Source of the DNA: Verrucomicrobiales bacterium
GTDB lineage: Bacteria; Verrucomicrobiota; Verrucomicrobiia; Verrucomicrobiales; DEV007
NCBI GenBank assembly: GCA_029213005.1
Contig: JARGPI010000039.1
Coordinates: forward strand, 1 to 52,626
Reading direction: 5' to 3'
Length of the DNA: 52,626 bases
Shown: positions 33,861 through 42,960 of the stretch, piece by piece
Position numbering within the stretch: the first letter of the stretch is position 1
How the letters are laid out: the number at the start of each line of letters is the position of its first letter
Program-made: the position numbers and the translations under genes
The notes under the pieces: model-generated
Database searches by the model: none
The model's input: the letters and a program-made list of their open reading frames with translations, nothing else
Told to the model about the DNA's origin: nothing

Positions 33861-34316
33861 ATGACCAAACATTGTTTATTCTACACACTCACCGCAGGAC
33901 TAATTGCACTTCCGCTTTGTTTCTCTATTGCCCAGGATGGCAAAGGAAAAGGTCGCCCCGATGGTGGCGGAAAAGGAGGGCCTCAGGGCAGACCCGGGTT
34001 TGAACCGCCATCATTTGCTGATCTGGATGCAGATAGCAGTGGTGATGTGTCGAAAGAGGAGTGGATCGCCTTTCAGGTGAAGATGGCTCGCGAAAGAGCG
34101 GAGCGGTCCTTCGGGTTCATCGCCGGGGACGATGGCAAGATCACCGAAGGTGAAATCAAAACGGCTCTGGAGCGCCGCGGTAATTTTGGACGTCCCGGTG
34201 GCGGGATGAAAGGCGGACCTGAGCGCGGTGGCGACAAAGGCGCAAAAGGTAAGGGAAAAGGTGGCGATGGATCCGGTGAAGGGACCAAGCCGAAGCGTCC
34301 TGAAATCGAAGAATAG
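33861..34316 (+). CDS. Secreted Gly/Lys-rich protein with an EF-hand
   Basis: The ATG at 33861 gives 151 residues with a signal peptide (MTKHCLFYTLTAGLIALPLCFSIA). One clear EF-hand loop, DADSSGDVSKEE, lies in FADLDADSSGDVSKEEW, and a weaker second one follows (GDDGKITEGE). The rest is low-complexity Gly-Lys-Asp-Pro, giving a very basic, disordered protein. It may bind calcium and an acidic surface; function unknown. Upstream in-frame codons from 33777 do not form a signal peptide. Confidence 0.78.
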   Translation: MTKHCLFYTLTAGLIALPLCFSIAQDGKGKGRPDGGGKGGPQGRPGFEPPSFADLDADSSGDVSKEEWIAFQVKMARERAERSFGFIAGDDGKITEGEIKTALERRGNFGRPGGGMKGGPERGGDKGAKGKGKGGDGSGEGTKPKRPEIEE

Positions 34317-34332
34317 GGTTTTCAGTCTGACC

Positions 34333-34366
34333 GTACCCTGTACAGTCCGGGATTGTACAGGGTACA
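34333..34366. repeat. GTACCCTGTACA dyad repeat, locus 2 (inverted pair)
   Basis: GTACCCTGTACA (34333-34344) and TGTACAGGGTACA (34354-34366) face each other around GTCCGGGAT, between two convergent genes. The spacer begins GTCCGG as at locus 1. Confidence 0.8.
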
Positions 34367-34423
34367 ATGACTAATTTTCGTCGAACTACAACCGCAAAAC
34401 CCTCAGGGGCAGTTTACTACCGC

Positions 34424-35047
34424 CTATGAAAGACTGGACAGTAGCACTTTTCCCTCATCATTAAACCGGTCGTCGAACACACATCTCAATTTTTCGACGC
34501 CTCTTCTGATTCGCGCCTTCACTGTCCCCAGAGGACTGTCAATTCTTTCGGCGATCTGCCGTTGGGTAAGTCCCTCGAAATAGGCGAGTTCGATCACTTC
34601 GCGCTGTTCCGGCGACAAAGTGACTACCGCACTGTTAAGAATTCTGCGGGCGTCGGAAAGATACAGGTCTTCGCGGCCGGATGATCTTTTCTCGGGAATG
34701 TCGACTTCCAGCTTGGCCTCGTAGCGGTCGTAGAGAGCGGAGCGGCGCTGGACGCTGCGAATCCGGTCGATGGCGCGGTTTCTCGAGGTGGTACATATCC
34801 AGGTGACGAGGCTGCCTTTGCCGGGGTGGTAATTCTCGGCCTTCTTCCACATCGTGGTGAGGACTTCGTTCATCACATCCTGGGTGTCCTCGTGGTGATT
34901 CAGCACCTTCATAATCGTGGTGTAAATCAACACGTGGTACTTCTGGTTGAACTCGGCAAACGCCTCGGCATCTCCGGCAGCGATGCGCTGCATCAGTTCA
35001 TATTCTTCCTGTCGATCAGGCCGTACTTTTTTAGCGGTTTCACTCAT
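34424..35047 (-). CDS. ECF RNA polymerase sigma factor
   Basis: The ATG at 35047 gives 207 residues. Region 2 is seen in DTQDVMNEVLTTMWKKAENYHPGKGSLVTW and TTSRNRAIDRIRS. Region 4 is seen in LSPEQREVIELAYFEGLTQRQIAERIDSPLGTVKARIRRGVEKLR, a classical SigK-like -35 reader. Unlike the sigma factor at 11453 there is no anti-sigma gene next to it. It is divergent from a MerR-type regulator gene. Confidence 0.9.
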   Translation of the reverse strand: MSETAKKVRPDRQEEYELMQRIAAGDAEAFAEFNQKYHVLIYTTIMKVLNHHEDTQDVMNEVLTTMWKKAENYHPGKGSLVTWICTTSRNRAIDRIRSVQRRSALYDRYEAKLEVDIPEKRSSGREDLYLSDARRILNSAVVTLSPEQREVIELAYFEGLTQRQIAERIDSPLGTVKARIRRGVEKLRCVFDDRFNDEGKVLLSSLS

Positions 35048-35165
35048 TGCTTGTCTAATGTTTGTCGTGGTTTGTAACCTTACGTCTATGAACAAACGAT
35101 AGACAAGTAGATTTTTGTCTTATTTTTGTTCAGGTTTGGGATCTTGGGCGTAACATTGGGTTACT

Positions 35166-36134
35166 ATGGGAGAAGGAACGGATGATGAATTCTACGAGAT
35201 CAGCGCAGTTTCGCGGCTGACCGGGCTGTCCACGCACGTGCTCCGCGTGTGGGAAAAGCGATACAGTGTGGTTGAACCGGATCGGACCCGCACCAAGAGA
35301 CGTCAGTACAGTCGAAAGGACGTCCATCGCCTTACAACCTTGAAGTCTCTGGTCGACCACGGGAACACGATCAGTTCGATCGCCAATCTGGATACCAGGG
35401 TGCTCGAGGAGAGGTTGGCACAAGTGACGCAGCTGGAGAATCCGGAAAAGTCGTATCAGGACACCGGTTGTCAGGTTGGATTTATCGGGGTCCACGCCCG
35501 GAAGGCGGTGCGGGACGCGGCGGACATTTCGGAGGGGTTTTCGCTGATCGCTGAGTTCCCGGGGCTTGATGCGATGGTGGAAAACTTAAAACCCGGGGCG
35601 CTGGATATTTTAATTGTCGAGATCGGGAGCCTGTTTCCCGAGGATTTGGAGAGCATTCAGGGCGGACTGGAACAGCTCGGTGCCCGGAAAGCTGTGGTGA
35701 TTTATCAGTTTGCCGCCGCGGATATAACCGAGCCGGGTTATACCGAGAAAGTGATCACGCTCCGGGGACCGGTGACGTCGGCTGAGGTACTCCTCGCCTG
35801 TGGTGCCAACTTCGACCGGCCGGAGATACCGCGCAGCGGGGATCTGAGGGACCCAACCGAGGTGGAATCGGAGATTCCAGACCGGATTTTTACCCCGGAA
35901 GCCCTCCAATCGATCAGCAAACTGACCTCGGTTCTGCAATGCGAATGCCCTCAACACATCGCAAACCTGATTTCCGGATTGTCTGCTTTTGAAGAATACA
36001 GCAGCCGTTGCGAAAACCTCAACGAGGACGACGCGAAGCTTCATGCCTTCCTTCACCAGGAAACAGCACTGTCCCGCCATCGAATGGAGCAGGCTCTGCT
36101 GTATCTTCTGGAAAAAGAAGGCATCAGTTTTTGA
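35166..36134 (+). CDS. MerR-family regulator with a degenerate cobalamin-binding-like domain
   Basis: The 322-residue protein starts with a MerR DNA-binding domain (YEISAVSRLTGLSTHVLRVWEKRY...RRQYSRKDVHRL, about 10-80). The next 120 residues look like a Rossmann fold (VGFIGVHARKAVRDAA, ALDILIVEIGSLFPEDL, KAVVIYQFAA), as in CarH/LitR photoreceptors, but the DxHxxG cobalamin motif is absent. A C-terminal helical bundle follows. It may sense another ligand or act by protein contacts. It lies 55 bp before lepA and is divergent from the sigma factor. Confidence 0.75.
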   Translation: MGEGTDDEFYEISAVSRLTGLSTHVLRVWEKRYSVVEPDRTRTKRRQYSRKDVHRLTTLKSLVDHGNTISSIANLDTRVLEERLAQVTQLENPEKSYQDTGCQVGFIGVHARKAVRDAADISEGFSLIAEFPGLDAMVENLKPGALDILIVEIGSLFPEDLESIQGGLEQLGARKAVVIYQFAAADITEPGYTEKVITLRGPVTSAEVLLACGANFDRPEIPRSGDLRDPTEVESEIPDRIFTPEALQSISKLTSVLQCECPQHIANLISGLSAFEEYSSRCENLNEDDAKLHAFLHQETALSRHRMEQALLYLLEKEGISF

Positions 36135-36189
36135 CCTTCCTCGCGGCTTTACTTTCCGACAGTTGCCTCTACGTTCCGCCCTGCCGAAC

Positions 36190-37989
36190 ATGTCTATTAA
36201 TCGTACACGGAACTTTTCCATCATTGCCCATATCGACCATGGGAAGACTACGCTGTCGGATCGTCTCCTCGAGACGACCCAGACGATTAGTCAGCGACAA
36301 AAACAGGATCAATTGCTGGATTCCATGGATCTGGAGCGGGAACGTGGCATCACGATCAAGTCGCATCCGGTTACGATGGCCTATTTCCAGGACGGGGATG
36401 AGTACCAACTCAATCTTCTCGATACCCCGGGGCACGTTGACTTTTCCTACGAGGTAAGCCGCAGTCTCGCAGCGTGCGAAGGGGCTTTGCTCTTGATTGA
36501 TGCGGCCCAGGGCGTTGAGGCTCAGACTGTAGCGAACTTGCAGTTGGCGGAGCAGGCGAATCTGAAGATCATTCCGGTGATCAACAAAATCGATCTGCCC
36601 AATGCGGACCTGCCCGCTGTTAAAAAGCAACTCGAGGACATCCTCGCGATACCGGCTGAGGAAGCGATTGAGGCGAGTGCCAAGATGGGAATCGGGATCG
36701 AAGATATTCTCCGGGCCATCGTGGAGCGGGTGCCTCCACCGCAGGAAGATCCGGAAGAAGAGGCGATGCAGTGCCTCGTTTTCGATTCGGTGTTTGATAA
36801 TTTCAGAGGAGTGGTGAGTTACATCCGCATCATCAACGGGGAAGTGAAGCGGGGATCGCGCATCAAAATGATGTCGACCGGCAAATCCTACGAGGTGAAA
36901 GAAGTCGGGGTCTTTACTCCCAAGCAGGAGAAGCGCGAAATCCTGAGAGCGGGCGATGTGGGTTACCTGATCGCCAATATGAAGAGCTCTACGGAGGTTA
37001 AAATCGGTGATACGATCACTGATTCGAGAGTTCCCGCCAAATCGGCGCTTCCCGGATTTAAGGAAATCCAGCCAATGGTTTTTTCGGGGATCTACCCCAT
37101 CTCATCGGACGATTTTGAGCAGTTGAAGCTCGCCATGGGCAAACTTCAGATCAACGATGCGGCTTTCACCTATCAGGCGGAAAGTTCTGCGGCTCTTGGT
37201 TTTGGATTTCGCTGCGGATTCCTCGGCTTGCTCCACATGGAGATTGTTCAGGAGCGACTTCGGCGTGAGTTTAACATGGACGTGATTTCGACCTATCCGG
37301 GTGTTATCTACAAAGTGTTGAAGACGGACGGAGAGAATATCGAAGTCGATAACCCGAGCTTTTTACCGGAACCGTCTCTTATCGAGGAGATCGCGGAACC
37401 GACGGTGAAGGCTTACATCATGACTCCCAACGACTACATCGGGGAGATTATGAAGCTGGTCGCGGAAAAACGGGGCGAACTTATCAATACCGAAACCCTG
37501 GATTCGAATCGGGTTTTGCTGTCCTGCATACTGCCGCTCAATGAAATCCTCGTCGATTTTAATGATAAATTGAAGAGTATGACCCGCGGTTACGGGAGCA
37601 TGGACTACGAGCATTCCGATTACCAGATTTCGAAACTCGTCAAAATGGACATGTTGATCGCCGGGGAGCCGGTTGATGCCTTTTCCACGATTGTCCACGT
37701 TTCCAAAGCTCAGGCGCGGGGTAAAGAACTCGCAGGTAAGCTTAAGGGAGTGATTCCCCGTCAGTTGTTCACGGTCGCCATCCAGGCCTGTATCGGCGGT
37801 AAAATTATCGCCCGGGAATCGATCAGTGCGATGAGTAAAAACGTGACAGCGAAGTGTTACGGCGGTGATATTTCCCGGAAACGGAAACTTCTCGAGAAGC
37901 AGAAAGAGGGTAAAAAGCGGATGAAGTCGATCGGCCGAGTCAATATCCCTCAAGAAGCATTTATTAAAGTTCTCAAAACCGGCGATTAA
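36190..37989 (+). CDS. lepA: Elongation factor 4 (LepA)
   Basis: The ATG at 36190 gives 599 residues, the usual LepA length. The GTPase domain has AHIDHGKTT (P-loop), LLDTPGHVDFSYEVSRSL and NKIDLP. The EF-G-like domains follow, with GFRCGFLGLLHMEIVQERL, and the LepA-specific C-terminus ends GKKRMKSIGRVNIPQEAFIKVLK. It is a ribosome-associated GTPase that affects translocation and ribosome assembly. The signal peptidase gene follows after 42 bp, the classic lepA-lepB order. Confidence 0.98.
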   Translation: MSINRTRNFSIIAHIDHGKTTLSDRLLETTQTISQRQKQDQLLDSMDLERERGITIKSHPVTMAYFQDGDEYQLNLLDTPGHVDFSYEVSRSLAACEGALLLIDAAQGVEAQTVANLQLAEQANLKIIPVINKIDLPNADLPAVKKQLEDILAIPAEEAIEASAKMGIGIEDILRAIVERVPPPQEDPEEEAMQCLVFDSVFDNFRGVVSYIRIINGEVKRGSRIKMMSTGKSYEVKEVGVFTPKQEKREILRAGDVGYLIANMKSSTEVKIGDTITDSRVPAKSALPGFKEIQPMVFSGIYPISSDDFEQLKLAMGKLQINDAAFTYQAESSAALGFGFRCGFLGLLHMEIVQERLRREFNMDVISTYPGVIYKVLKTDGENIEVDNPSFLPEPSLIEEIAEPTVKAYIMTPNDYIGEIMKLVAEKRGELINTETLDSNRVLLSCILPLNEILVDFNDKLKSMTRGYGSMDYEHSDYQISKLVKMDMLIAGEPVDAFSTIVHVSKAQARGKELAGKLKGVIPRQLFTVAIQACIGGKIIARESISAMSKNVTAKCYGGDISRKRKLLEKQKEGKKRMKSIGRVNIPQEAFIKVLKTGD

Positions 37990-38031
37990 GAGTGAAGCTG
38001 CTCGCGAACTCAATCCGTCGACCCATCTATC

Positions 38032-39249
38032 ATGTTTTCTTTCACATCCGAATCGAAGGACAAAAACGGCAAAAGACCGATCAATAAGCAGGATCGTAAA
38101 AAGGCCAAACAGTTTTCGAAAGGGGTAACCCGCTTTCTCCGGTATAACAAAGACCTCTTGCCCGAGGAGAAATTCTCCGAAATTCAGGGGATGCGGCAGG
38201 AGTTTGTCACCACCGCAGCGGACGATTCGAAAAAGCGGATGGATCTCGATACTCTGGCTGATGAGATTTCCAAGGTTTGTAAAAAAGCGATTCCTGACTT
38301 TCAGCCCAGCCTGCTCAAGGAAAATATCGAAGTTCTTTTTGTCGCTGTCGTAATCGCGATGGGAATCCGGGCTTATTTTATCCAGCAGTTCAAGATTCCC
38401 ACCGGATCGATGCAGCCGACATTGAATGGCATTATCGCCTATCCCGCTCCGGAAATCGCTGACGAATCGAACCAATACCGCGCCCCGGACGGTTATGAGC
38501 GCCCGAATTTTGCGAAACGCGTCATCGATTCGGTTTGGTTTGGCCGGAGCCACGTCGAGTGGCGCGCCAAAGAGGACGGTGATTCTTTTGCCAGCTCGAG
38601 CTACAATTCATCGAGTCGGAACGGGTTTTACGGGAAAAACAAGTTCATCCTGTTTCCCAGAACCTACCTGACCACTCAGAAGGGGCATCGCTACGTGGCC
38701 TCGGGAACCGAATCCCGGGTTCGGGATTTGATTCACAATCAGAACATTTCAAAATCCTCTTTTACCAAAGGCGACATTCTGGCCCGGGGGTATATCGAGA
38801 CAGGGGATATGCTCGTGGTGAACAAGATGATCTATCACTGGAAGAAGCCCAACCGGGGCGATGTCTTTGTTTTCAACACGCGGGATATTCCGATGATCCA
38901 GAACTCGATTAATCCCGCGTATGGATCTCAGCATTACATCAAGCGGCTCTGTGGATTGCCGGGCGATCACCTCCAAATTGAGCCACCGAAACTGATCGTA
39001 AACGGGGAGCCTGCTAAAGAGTTCGGGATTCGCCGGGTCATGGCGGCTGAGGGTCTGTACGGCGGCTATTTGCAGGAGGGACGCTACAAGGAGTTCAAAC
39101 TGCAGGAAAAGCAGTACGTGGCTCTCGGGGATAACAGTGGCAACAGTCTCGATTCGCGTAGTTGGGGGCACGTGCCCGAACAGAATATCGTGGGTCGGGC
39201 AATGTTCGTGTTCTATCCATTCGGCAATCACTTTGGGGCCATCAGATAA
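38032..39249 (+). CDS. lepB: Signal peptidase I
   Basis: The 405-residue protein cuts signal peptides at the outer face of the membrane. A cytoplasmic N-terminal extension of about 95 residues precedes one membrane helix (IEVLFVAVVIAMGIRAYFIQ). The catalytic Ser126 is in PTGSMQPT and the Lys304 general base is in YIKRLCGLPGD; LGDNSGNSLDSRSWGHV closes the fold. A long insertion of about 130 residues separates Ser and the rest, making it larger than the Escherichia enzyme. Second gene of a lepA-lepB-type cluster. Confidence 0.96.
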   Translation: MFSFTSESKDKNGKRPINKQDRKKAKQFSKGVTRFLRYNKDLLPEEKFSEIQGMRQEFVTTAADDSKKRMDLDTLADEISKVCKKAIPDFQPSLLKENIEVLFVAVVIAMGIRAYFIQQFKIPTGSMQPTLNGIIAYPAPEIADESNQYRAPDGYERPNFAKRVIDSVWFGRSHVEWRAKEDGDSFASSSYNSSSRNGFYGKNKFILFPRTYLTTQKGHRYVASGTESRVRDLIHNQNISKSSFTKGDILARGYIETGDMLVVNKMIYHWKKPNRGDVFVFNTRDIPMIQNSINPAYGSQHYIKRLCGLPGDHLQIEPPKLIVNGEPAKEFGIRRVMAAEGLYGGYLQEGRYKEFKLQEKQYVALGDNSGNSLDSRSWGHVPEQNIVGRAMFVFYPFGNHFGAIR

Positions 39250-39254
39250 TTGCT

Positions 39255-40094
39255 GTGAAACCGGCGACTTCGGAAACCTCTCAGGAAATTGTCAGTCGGA
39301 GTGGTTCAAATCTGGCATTTGCGTTGGCCGTTCTTCCGCCGGAAAAGCGGAGGGATATGCAGGTGTTCTACGCCTTCTGTCGGGTCATCGATGATATTGC
39401 CGACACGCCTGATATTCCGATTCTGGATCGGATTATGGCTCTGGATCACTGGAGAAATGTGATCAGCGGCGAGGCGGAGAATTCCGGTGTGGAGAGCGAA
39501 TTTCAGGAGGTGGTGAAAAAATACGATCTCTCAGAGGTTCTGCTCAACGACATTATCGACGGTGTCTCCATGGATTTTGAGCCGCTCCGCTTCCAAACCG
39601 CTCAGGATCTGAAGCAGTATTGCTTCAAAGTGGCCAGCGCGGTCGGCCTGATCAGTATCGAGATTTTCGGATACCGGAATCCATCAACGAAAATCTACGC
39701 AGAGGAGTTGGGCTATGCCCTGCAGTGGACCAATATCATGCGGGATGTCGCCGAGGACGCCGCGGAATCCCGGATTTATCTTCCGCTCCAGGATCTCGAT
39801 CGCTTTGGAATTCGGGAATCGGACCTGCTCGATCGAAAGATCCCTCAGCGCGGATTCCGCAAATTGATGGAGCAGCAGGGTATTGTCGCCCGGGCGTTTT
39901 ACGAGTCCTCAGCACTGGCATTGCCGATTGAGGATAAGCCGAACCTGCGCTCTCCGGAATTGATGCGGAGAATTTACTTCGGGATCCTCAAAAAGATGGA
40001 AAACGACAACTATCGCGTGTTTGAAAAACGTTACCGATTGTCGAAAGTTAGGATGTTGTCAGAGTTCTTCCGGGCTAAATTTTTATCCTCATAA
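39255..40094 (+). CDS. Squalene/phytoene synthase family protein
   Basis: The GTG at 39255 gives 279 residues. Both aspartate-rich motifs of head-to-head prenyl synthases are present: CRVIDDIADTPD and QWTNIMRDVAEDAAESRIYLP, which bind Mg-diphosphate. The enzyme should couple two prenyl diphosphates to a presqualene- or phytoene-type product. Whether it makes squalene precursors for hopanoids/sterols or carotenoid precursors cannot be settled; no other isoprenoid gene is nearby. It begins six bases after the lepB stop. Confidence 0.88.
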   Translation: MKPATSETSQEIVSRSGSNLAFALAVLPPEKRRDMQVFYAFCRVIDDIADTPDIPILDRIMALDHWRNVISGEAENSGVESEFQEVVKKYDLSEVLLNDIIDGVSMDFEPLRFQTAQDLKQYCFKVASAVGLISIEIFGYRNPSTKIYAEELGYALQWTNIMRDVAEDAAESRIYLPLQDLDRFGIRESDLLDRKIPQRGFRKLMEQQGIVARAFYESSALALPIEDKPNLRSPELMRRIYFGILKKMENDNYRVFEKRYRLSKVRMLSEFFRAKFLSS

Positions 40095-40096
40095 TT

Positions 40097-40540
40097 GTGG
40101 AATATCGAAAATACAAACACTCAAGATTTACGGCCCGGTTTCCGGTCGAGTTCCGCTATTCGCTGAGCCACTACTGGATGGCGAATCAGGGCGATGGTAC
40201 CTGGCGGGTGGGATTTTCCAAATTTGCGACCCGGATGCTCGGTGAGCTGGTTGAGGCACGCTACGACTTTGAGGTCGGGGACGTGGTGAAAAGCGGACAG
40301 GAAATCGGCTACGTGGAAGGCTTTAAAGCGGCGAGTGACCTTTTCTGCGTCATGGACGGTGAATTCGCCGGGGGAAACCCCATCCTGGAAGTGGATGCCT
40401 GTGTCGTGAAAAGTTCGCCGTATGTCGATGGCTGGCTTTATGCCGTAAAAGGGGATCCGGAGGAGAGCAGTGTCGATGTCGACGGATACATCGATCATCT
40501 CGACAAGTTGATTAACAAGATGCAGGAGGAAGGCTACTAA
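40097..40540 (+). CDS. GcvH-like lipoyl-domain protein
   Basis: The 147-residue protein matches glycine cleavage H protein: VGFSKFATRMLGELVE, GQEIGYVEGFKAASDLF with the lipoylated Lys77, DGEFAGGNPILEVDACVVKSSPYVDGWLYAV. It starts at a GTG two bases after the prenyl synthase gene. No glycine cleavage P or T gene is present, and the sequence departs from true GcvH in the usual ESVK motif (EGFK here). It could be a true H protein encoded apart or a moonlighting lipoyl carrier. A CobW-like GTPase follows after four bases. Confidence 0.8.
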   Translation: MEYRKYKHSRFTARFPVEFRYSLSHYWMANQGDGTWRVGFSKFATRMLGELVEARYDFEVGDVVKSGQEIGYVEGFKAASDLFCVMDGEFAGGNPILEVDACVVKSSPYVDGWLYAVKGDPEESSVDVDGYIDHLDKLINKMQEEGY

Positions 40541-40544
40541 AGTT

Positions 40545-41672
40545 ATGAGTTCGAATTACATCATGATCGGAGGGTTTCTCGGCGCGGGAAAGACCACGAT
40601 CATTCAAAGATTTGCGAAATATCTCGACGCCAATGGTCAGTCGGTTGGTCTGATCACCAATGACCAGGGCGCAGGTCTGGTTGATTCGGCAATCGGTAAG
40701 TCGAATCAATTCCCGGTCGAGGAAATTTCCGGGGGATGCTTCTGCTGCCGGTTTAACTCCCTGATCGATGCGGCCCGCAATCTAACGGCGGACACCCGCC
40801 CTGACATTTTGCTTGCCGAGCCGGTGGGAAGTTGCACCGATCTGGTTGCCACAGTGAGTCTACCGCTTCAGAAGATTTACGGTGCGGATTACAAAGTGGC
40901 TCCGCTTTCCGTGGTGATTGATCCGATCCGGGCTGCCCGGGTTCTCGGACTCGAAGAAGGCCGGAAATTTTCTGATAACGTGACTTATATTTATCGGAAA
41001 CAACTCGAGGAAGCGGAGTTCATCGTGATGAACAAAACGGATTTGCTCGACGAGTCCGCGAGGCAGAATTTGAATGCCGCTCTTGAGAAGGAGTTTCCCG
41101 AAGCCCGAATATTTGAGGTGTCGGCGCGCTCCGGAGACGGCTGCGAGGAGTGGTTCAAGGAGGTGCTAGCTTCAGAAATGAATGTGAAGCGCTTCCTCGA
41201 CATCGATTACGACAAGTACGGGGAAGGGGAAGCCCTGCTCGGTTGGCTGAACGCCACGGTGCAGATCAAAACGGATGAGCGGGGGCCGACCGATCAGGAG
41301 TTTGACGGCAATGAATTGCTCGAGGACCTCGCGAGGGCGCTTCGCACCAAACTTGAGGAAGCCGGAGCGGAGGTGGCTCACTTGAAAATGACTCTGACCC
41401 CGATCGGCGATCCCTACGAGATTGCTGCGATCAATCTGGTCCGGGGTGATTCGGATCCGGAATTGTCTCATCGGATTTACGAGCCGATGGACGATGGGGA
41501 ACTGCTCCTCAATATCCGAGCGGAAATCGATCCCGAGACACTGGAACGGGCCGCTGATTCTGCGCTTGAAGAGGCGATTGCGATCAACCGGGGGCTGCTG
41601 TTTAAAATCGATCATCTCGAGCATTTCCGACCCGGAATGCCGACTCCGACTCACCGGATGACCGAGGTTTAG
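40545..41672 (+). CDS. CobW/P47K-family GTPase (metallochaperone-like)
   Basis: The 375-residue protein starts with a G-domain: GGFLGAGKTTIIQRF (P-loop), the metal-binding GGCFCCRF motif (CxCC), and MNKTDLLDE (guanine specificity). The C-terminal part is long and lacks the His-rich stretch seen in some zinc chaperones. Proteins of this family deliver zinc, cobalt or other metals to client enzymes using GTP. The client is unknown. It sits in a tight cluster between the GcvH-like and the ABC permease genes. Confidence 0.9.
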   Translation: MSSNYIMIGGFLGAGKTTIIQRFAKYLDANGQSVGLITNDQGAGLVDSAIGKSNQFPVEEISGGCFCCRFNSLIDAARNLTADTRPDILLAEPVGSCTDLVATVSLPLQKIYGADYKVAPLSVVIDPIRAARVLGLEEGRKFSDNVTYIYRKQLEEAEFIVMNKTDLLDESARQNLNAALEKEFPEARIFEVSARSGDGCEEWFKEVLASEMNVKRFLDIDYDKYGEGEALLGWLNATVQIKTDERGPTDQEFDGNELLEDLARALRTKLEEAGAEVAHLKMTLTPIGDPYEIAAINLVRGDSDPELSHRIYEPMDDGELLLNIRAEIDPETLERAADSALEEAIAINRGLLFKIDHLEHFRPGMPTPTHRMTEV

Positions 41673-41675
41673 GCG

Positions 41676-42419
41676 ATGAAAAAAACACCCCACCTGCTTG
41701 GTTTGCTGATCTTTTTGATTCTGGCAACGGGGTTGTTTTACATCGTGTGGGTCCTGATTCGACATCAGTATGATTGGGCGGCGATACGGCCCTACTGGCA
41801 GAACCTGTTGTCAGGATGGGGCCACACCGCAGCGGTTTCATCCGGGGCGCTCATCCTGAGTGTAATCTTCGGCGCTTTTCTAACCATTGGGCAACTTTCG
41901 CCCTTTCTTCCCGCGAAAATTCTGGCGCGCGGTTACATTGAATTTATCCGCGGGGTTCCGTTTCTAGTGCTGATCCTGGTGGGTTATTACATCGTGGCGG
42001 ATTCGATGGGTTGGGACAACCGGCTTTCGTTCGGGATCGTTATTATGGCTCTGTTTTCGGGCGCCTATCTCTCGGAGATTTTCCGGGCCGGAGTCGAATC
42101 GATTCCTCAGAGCCAATGGCTTTCGGCCCGGGCGATCGGGCTCAGTCCGCGCCAGACTTTTCTCGAAATTGTGATTCCTCAGGCGGTGCGAAGAGTGCTG
42201 CCGGCGTCGGCTGGTCAGTTTGCGAATTTGATCAAAGATTCGTCCTTATTGTATCTCATCAGCGTTCCTGAATTTTTCATGCAGGCCCGGGGTGTGAATG
42301 CCAAAAGCTACGCCACTTTTGAAGCCTATCTTCCGCTGGTGATCGGTTATCTGGCTTTGACCTTTCCGATTTCACTGTGGAGTCGCCATCTGGAGCGGAA
42401 ATTCGGGTTCGATCAGTGA
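41676..42419 (+). CDS. Polar amino-acid ABC transporter permease
   Basis: The 247-residue membrane protein has about five to six helices and the His/Glu/Gln uptake-type permease core: FIRGVPFLVLILVGYY, ALFSGAYLSEIFRAGVESIPQSQWLSARAIGLSPRQTF (EAA loop for the ATPase) and LIKDSSLLYLISVPEFF. No ATPase or binding protein lies next to it, so partners must be encoded elsewhere. It starts three bases after the CobW-like stop. Confidence 0.9.
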   Translation: MKKTPHLLGLLIFLILATGLFYIVWVLIRHQYDWAAIRPYWQNLLSGWGHTAAVSSGALILSVIFGAFLTIGQLSPFLPAKILARGYIEFIRGVPFLVLILVGYYIVADSMGWDNRLSFGIVIMALFSGAYLSEIFRAGVESIPQSQWLSARAIGLSPRQTFLEIVIPQAVRRVLPASAGQFANLIKDSSLLYLISVPEFFMQARGVNAKSYATFEAYLPLVIGYLALTFPISLWSRHLERKFGFDQ

Positions 42420-42488
42420 CTCTCAAGCCCCAAAAGGACTGGACGATGCAGGGATCGCCATCCATGTTGTTTTGTCTTTTAAATATTC

Positions 42489-42959
42489 ATGAGTCTTGCC
42501 AAATCATTCACCGAAGAACAGATCGCCACCGTCCAAACCTGGGCTGACAACGGCGATGGTCTCTCCGAAATTCAGCGGAAACTCGACAGCGAAATGGAGG
42601 TGAAAGTCACCTACATGGAACTGCGTTTTCTCATGGACGATCTCGGCGTCAAGCTGCAGGACCCCACTCCACCTAAGGAAGAGGAGCCTGAGGCTGATGA
42701 GCCTGAAGAAGAGGCGGTGGCTGCGGAAGATCTTCCCACTGGAAACGATGCGGTCGTCTCGATTTCCGCTCTGCAACGTCCCGGCGCGCTAATCAGTGGC
42801 AGCGTGACTTTTGCCGGGGGAGCGGAAGCGGAATGGTGGCTCGACCAGATGGGGCAACTCGGAATGAATCCGAAAACTGAAGGTTTCCGGCCGAACCAGG
42901 AGCAGATGGTCGCTTTCCAGAAAGAACTGCAAAAAGCGGTTCAAAACAAAGGGTTCTAA
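42489..42959 (+). CDS. Conserved-looking hypothetical protein
   Basis: The 156-residue soluble protein begins with an HTH-like helical region (FTEEQIATVQTWADNGDGLSEIQRKLDSEM), followed by an acidic Glu/Pro linker (PPKEEEPEADEPEEEAV). The C-terminal part (SALQRPGALISGSVTFAGGAEAEWWLDQMGQLGM) looks like a small strand-helix module. I do not recognise the family. It ends one base before the next gene. Confidence 0.65.
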   Translation: MSLAKSFTEEQIATVQTWADNGDGLSEIQRKLDSEMEVKVTYMELRFLMDDLGVKLQDPTPPKEEEPEADEPEEEAVAAEDLPTGNDAVVSISALQRPGALISGSVTFAGGAEAEWWLDQMGQLGMNPKTEGFRPNQEQMVAFQKELQKAVQNKGF

Positions 42960-42960
42960 A

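Noticed and set aside
37363..38553. 396-residue minus-strand ORF opposite lepA and lepB
   Set aside because: It spans two well-supported genes on the other strand and has no domain; it reflects codon bias of the sense genes.
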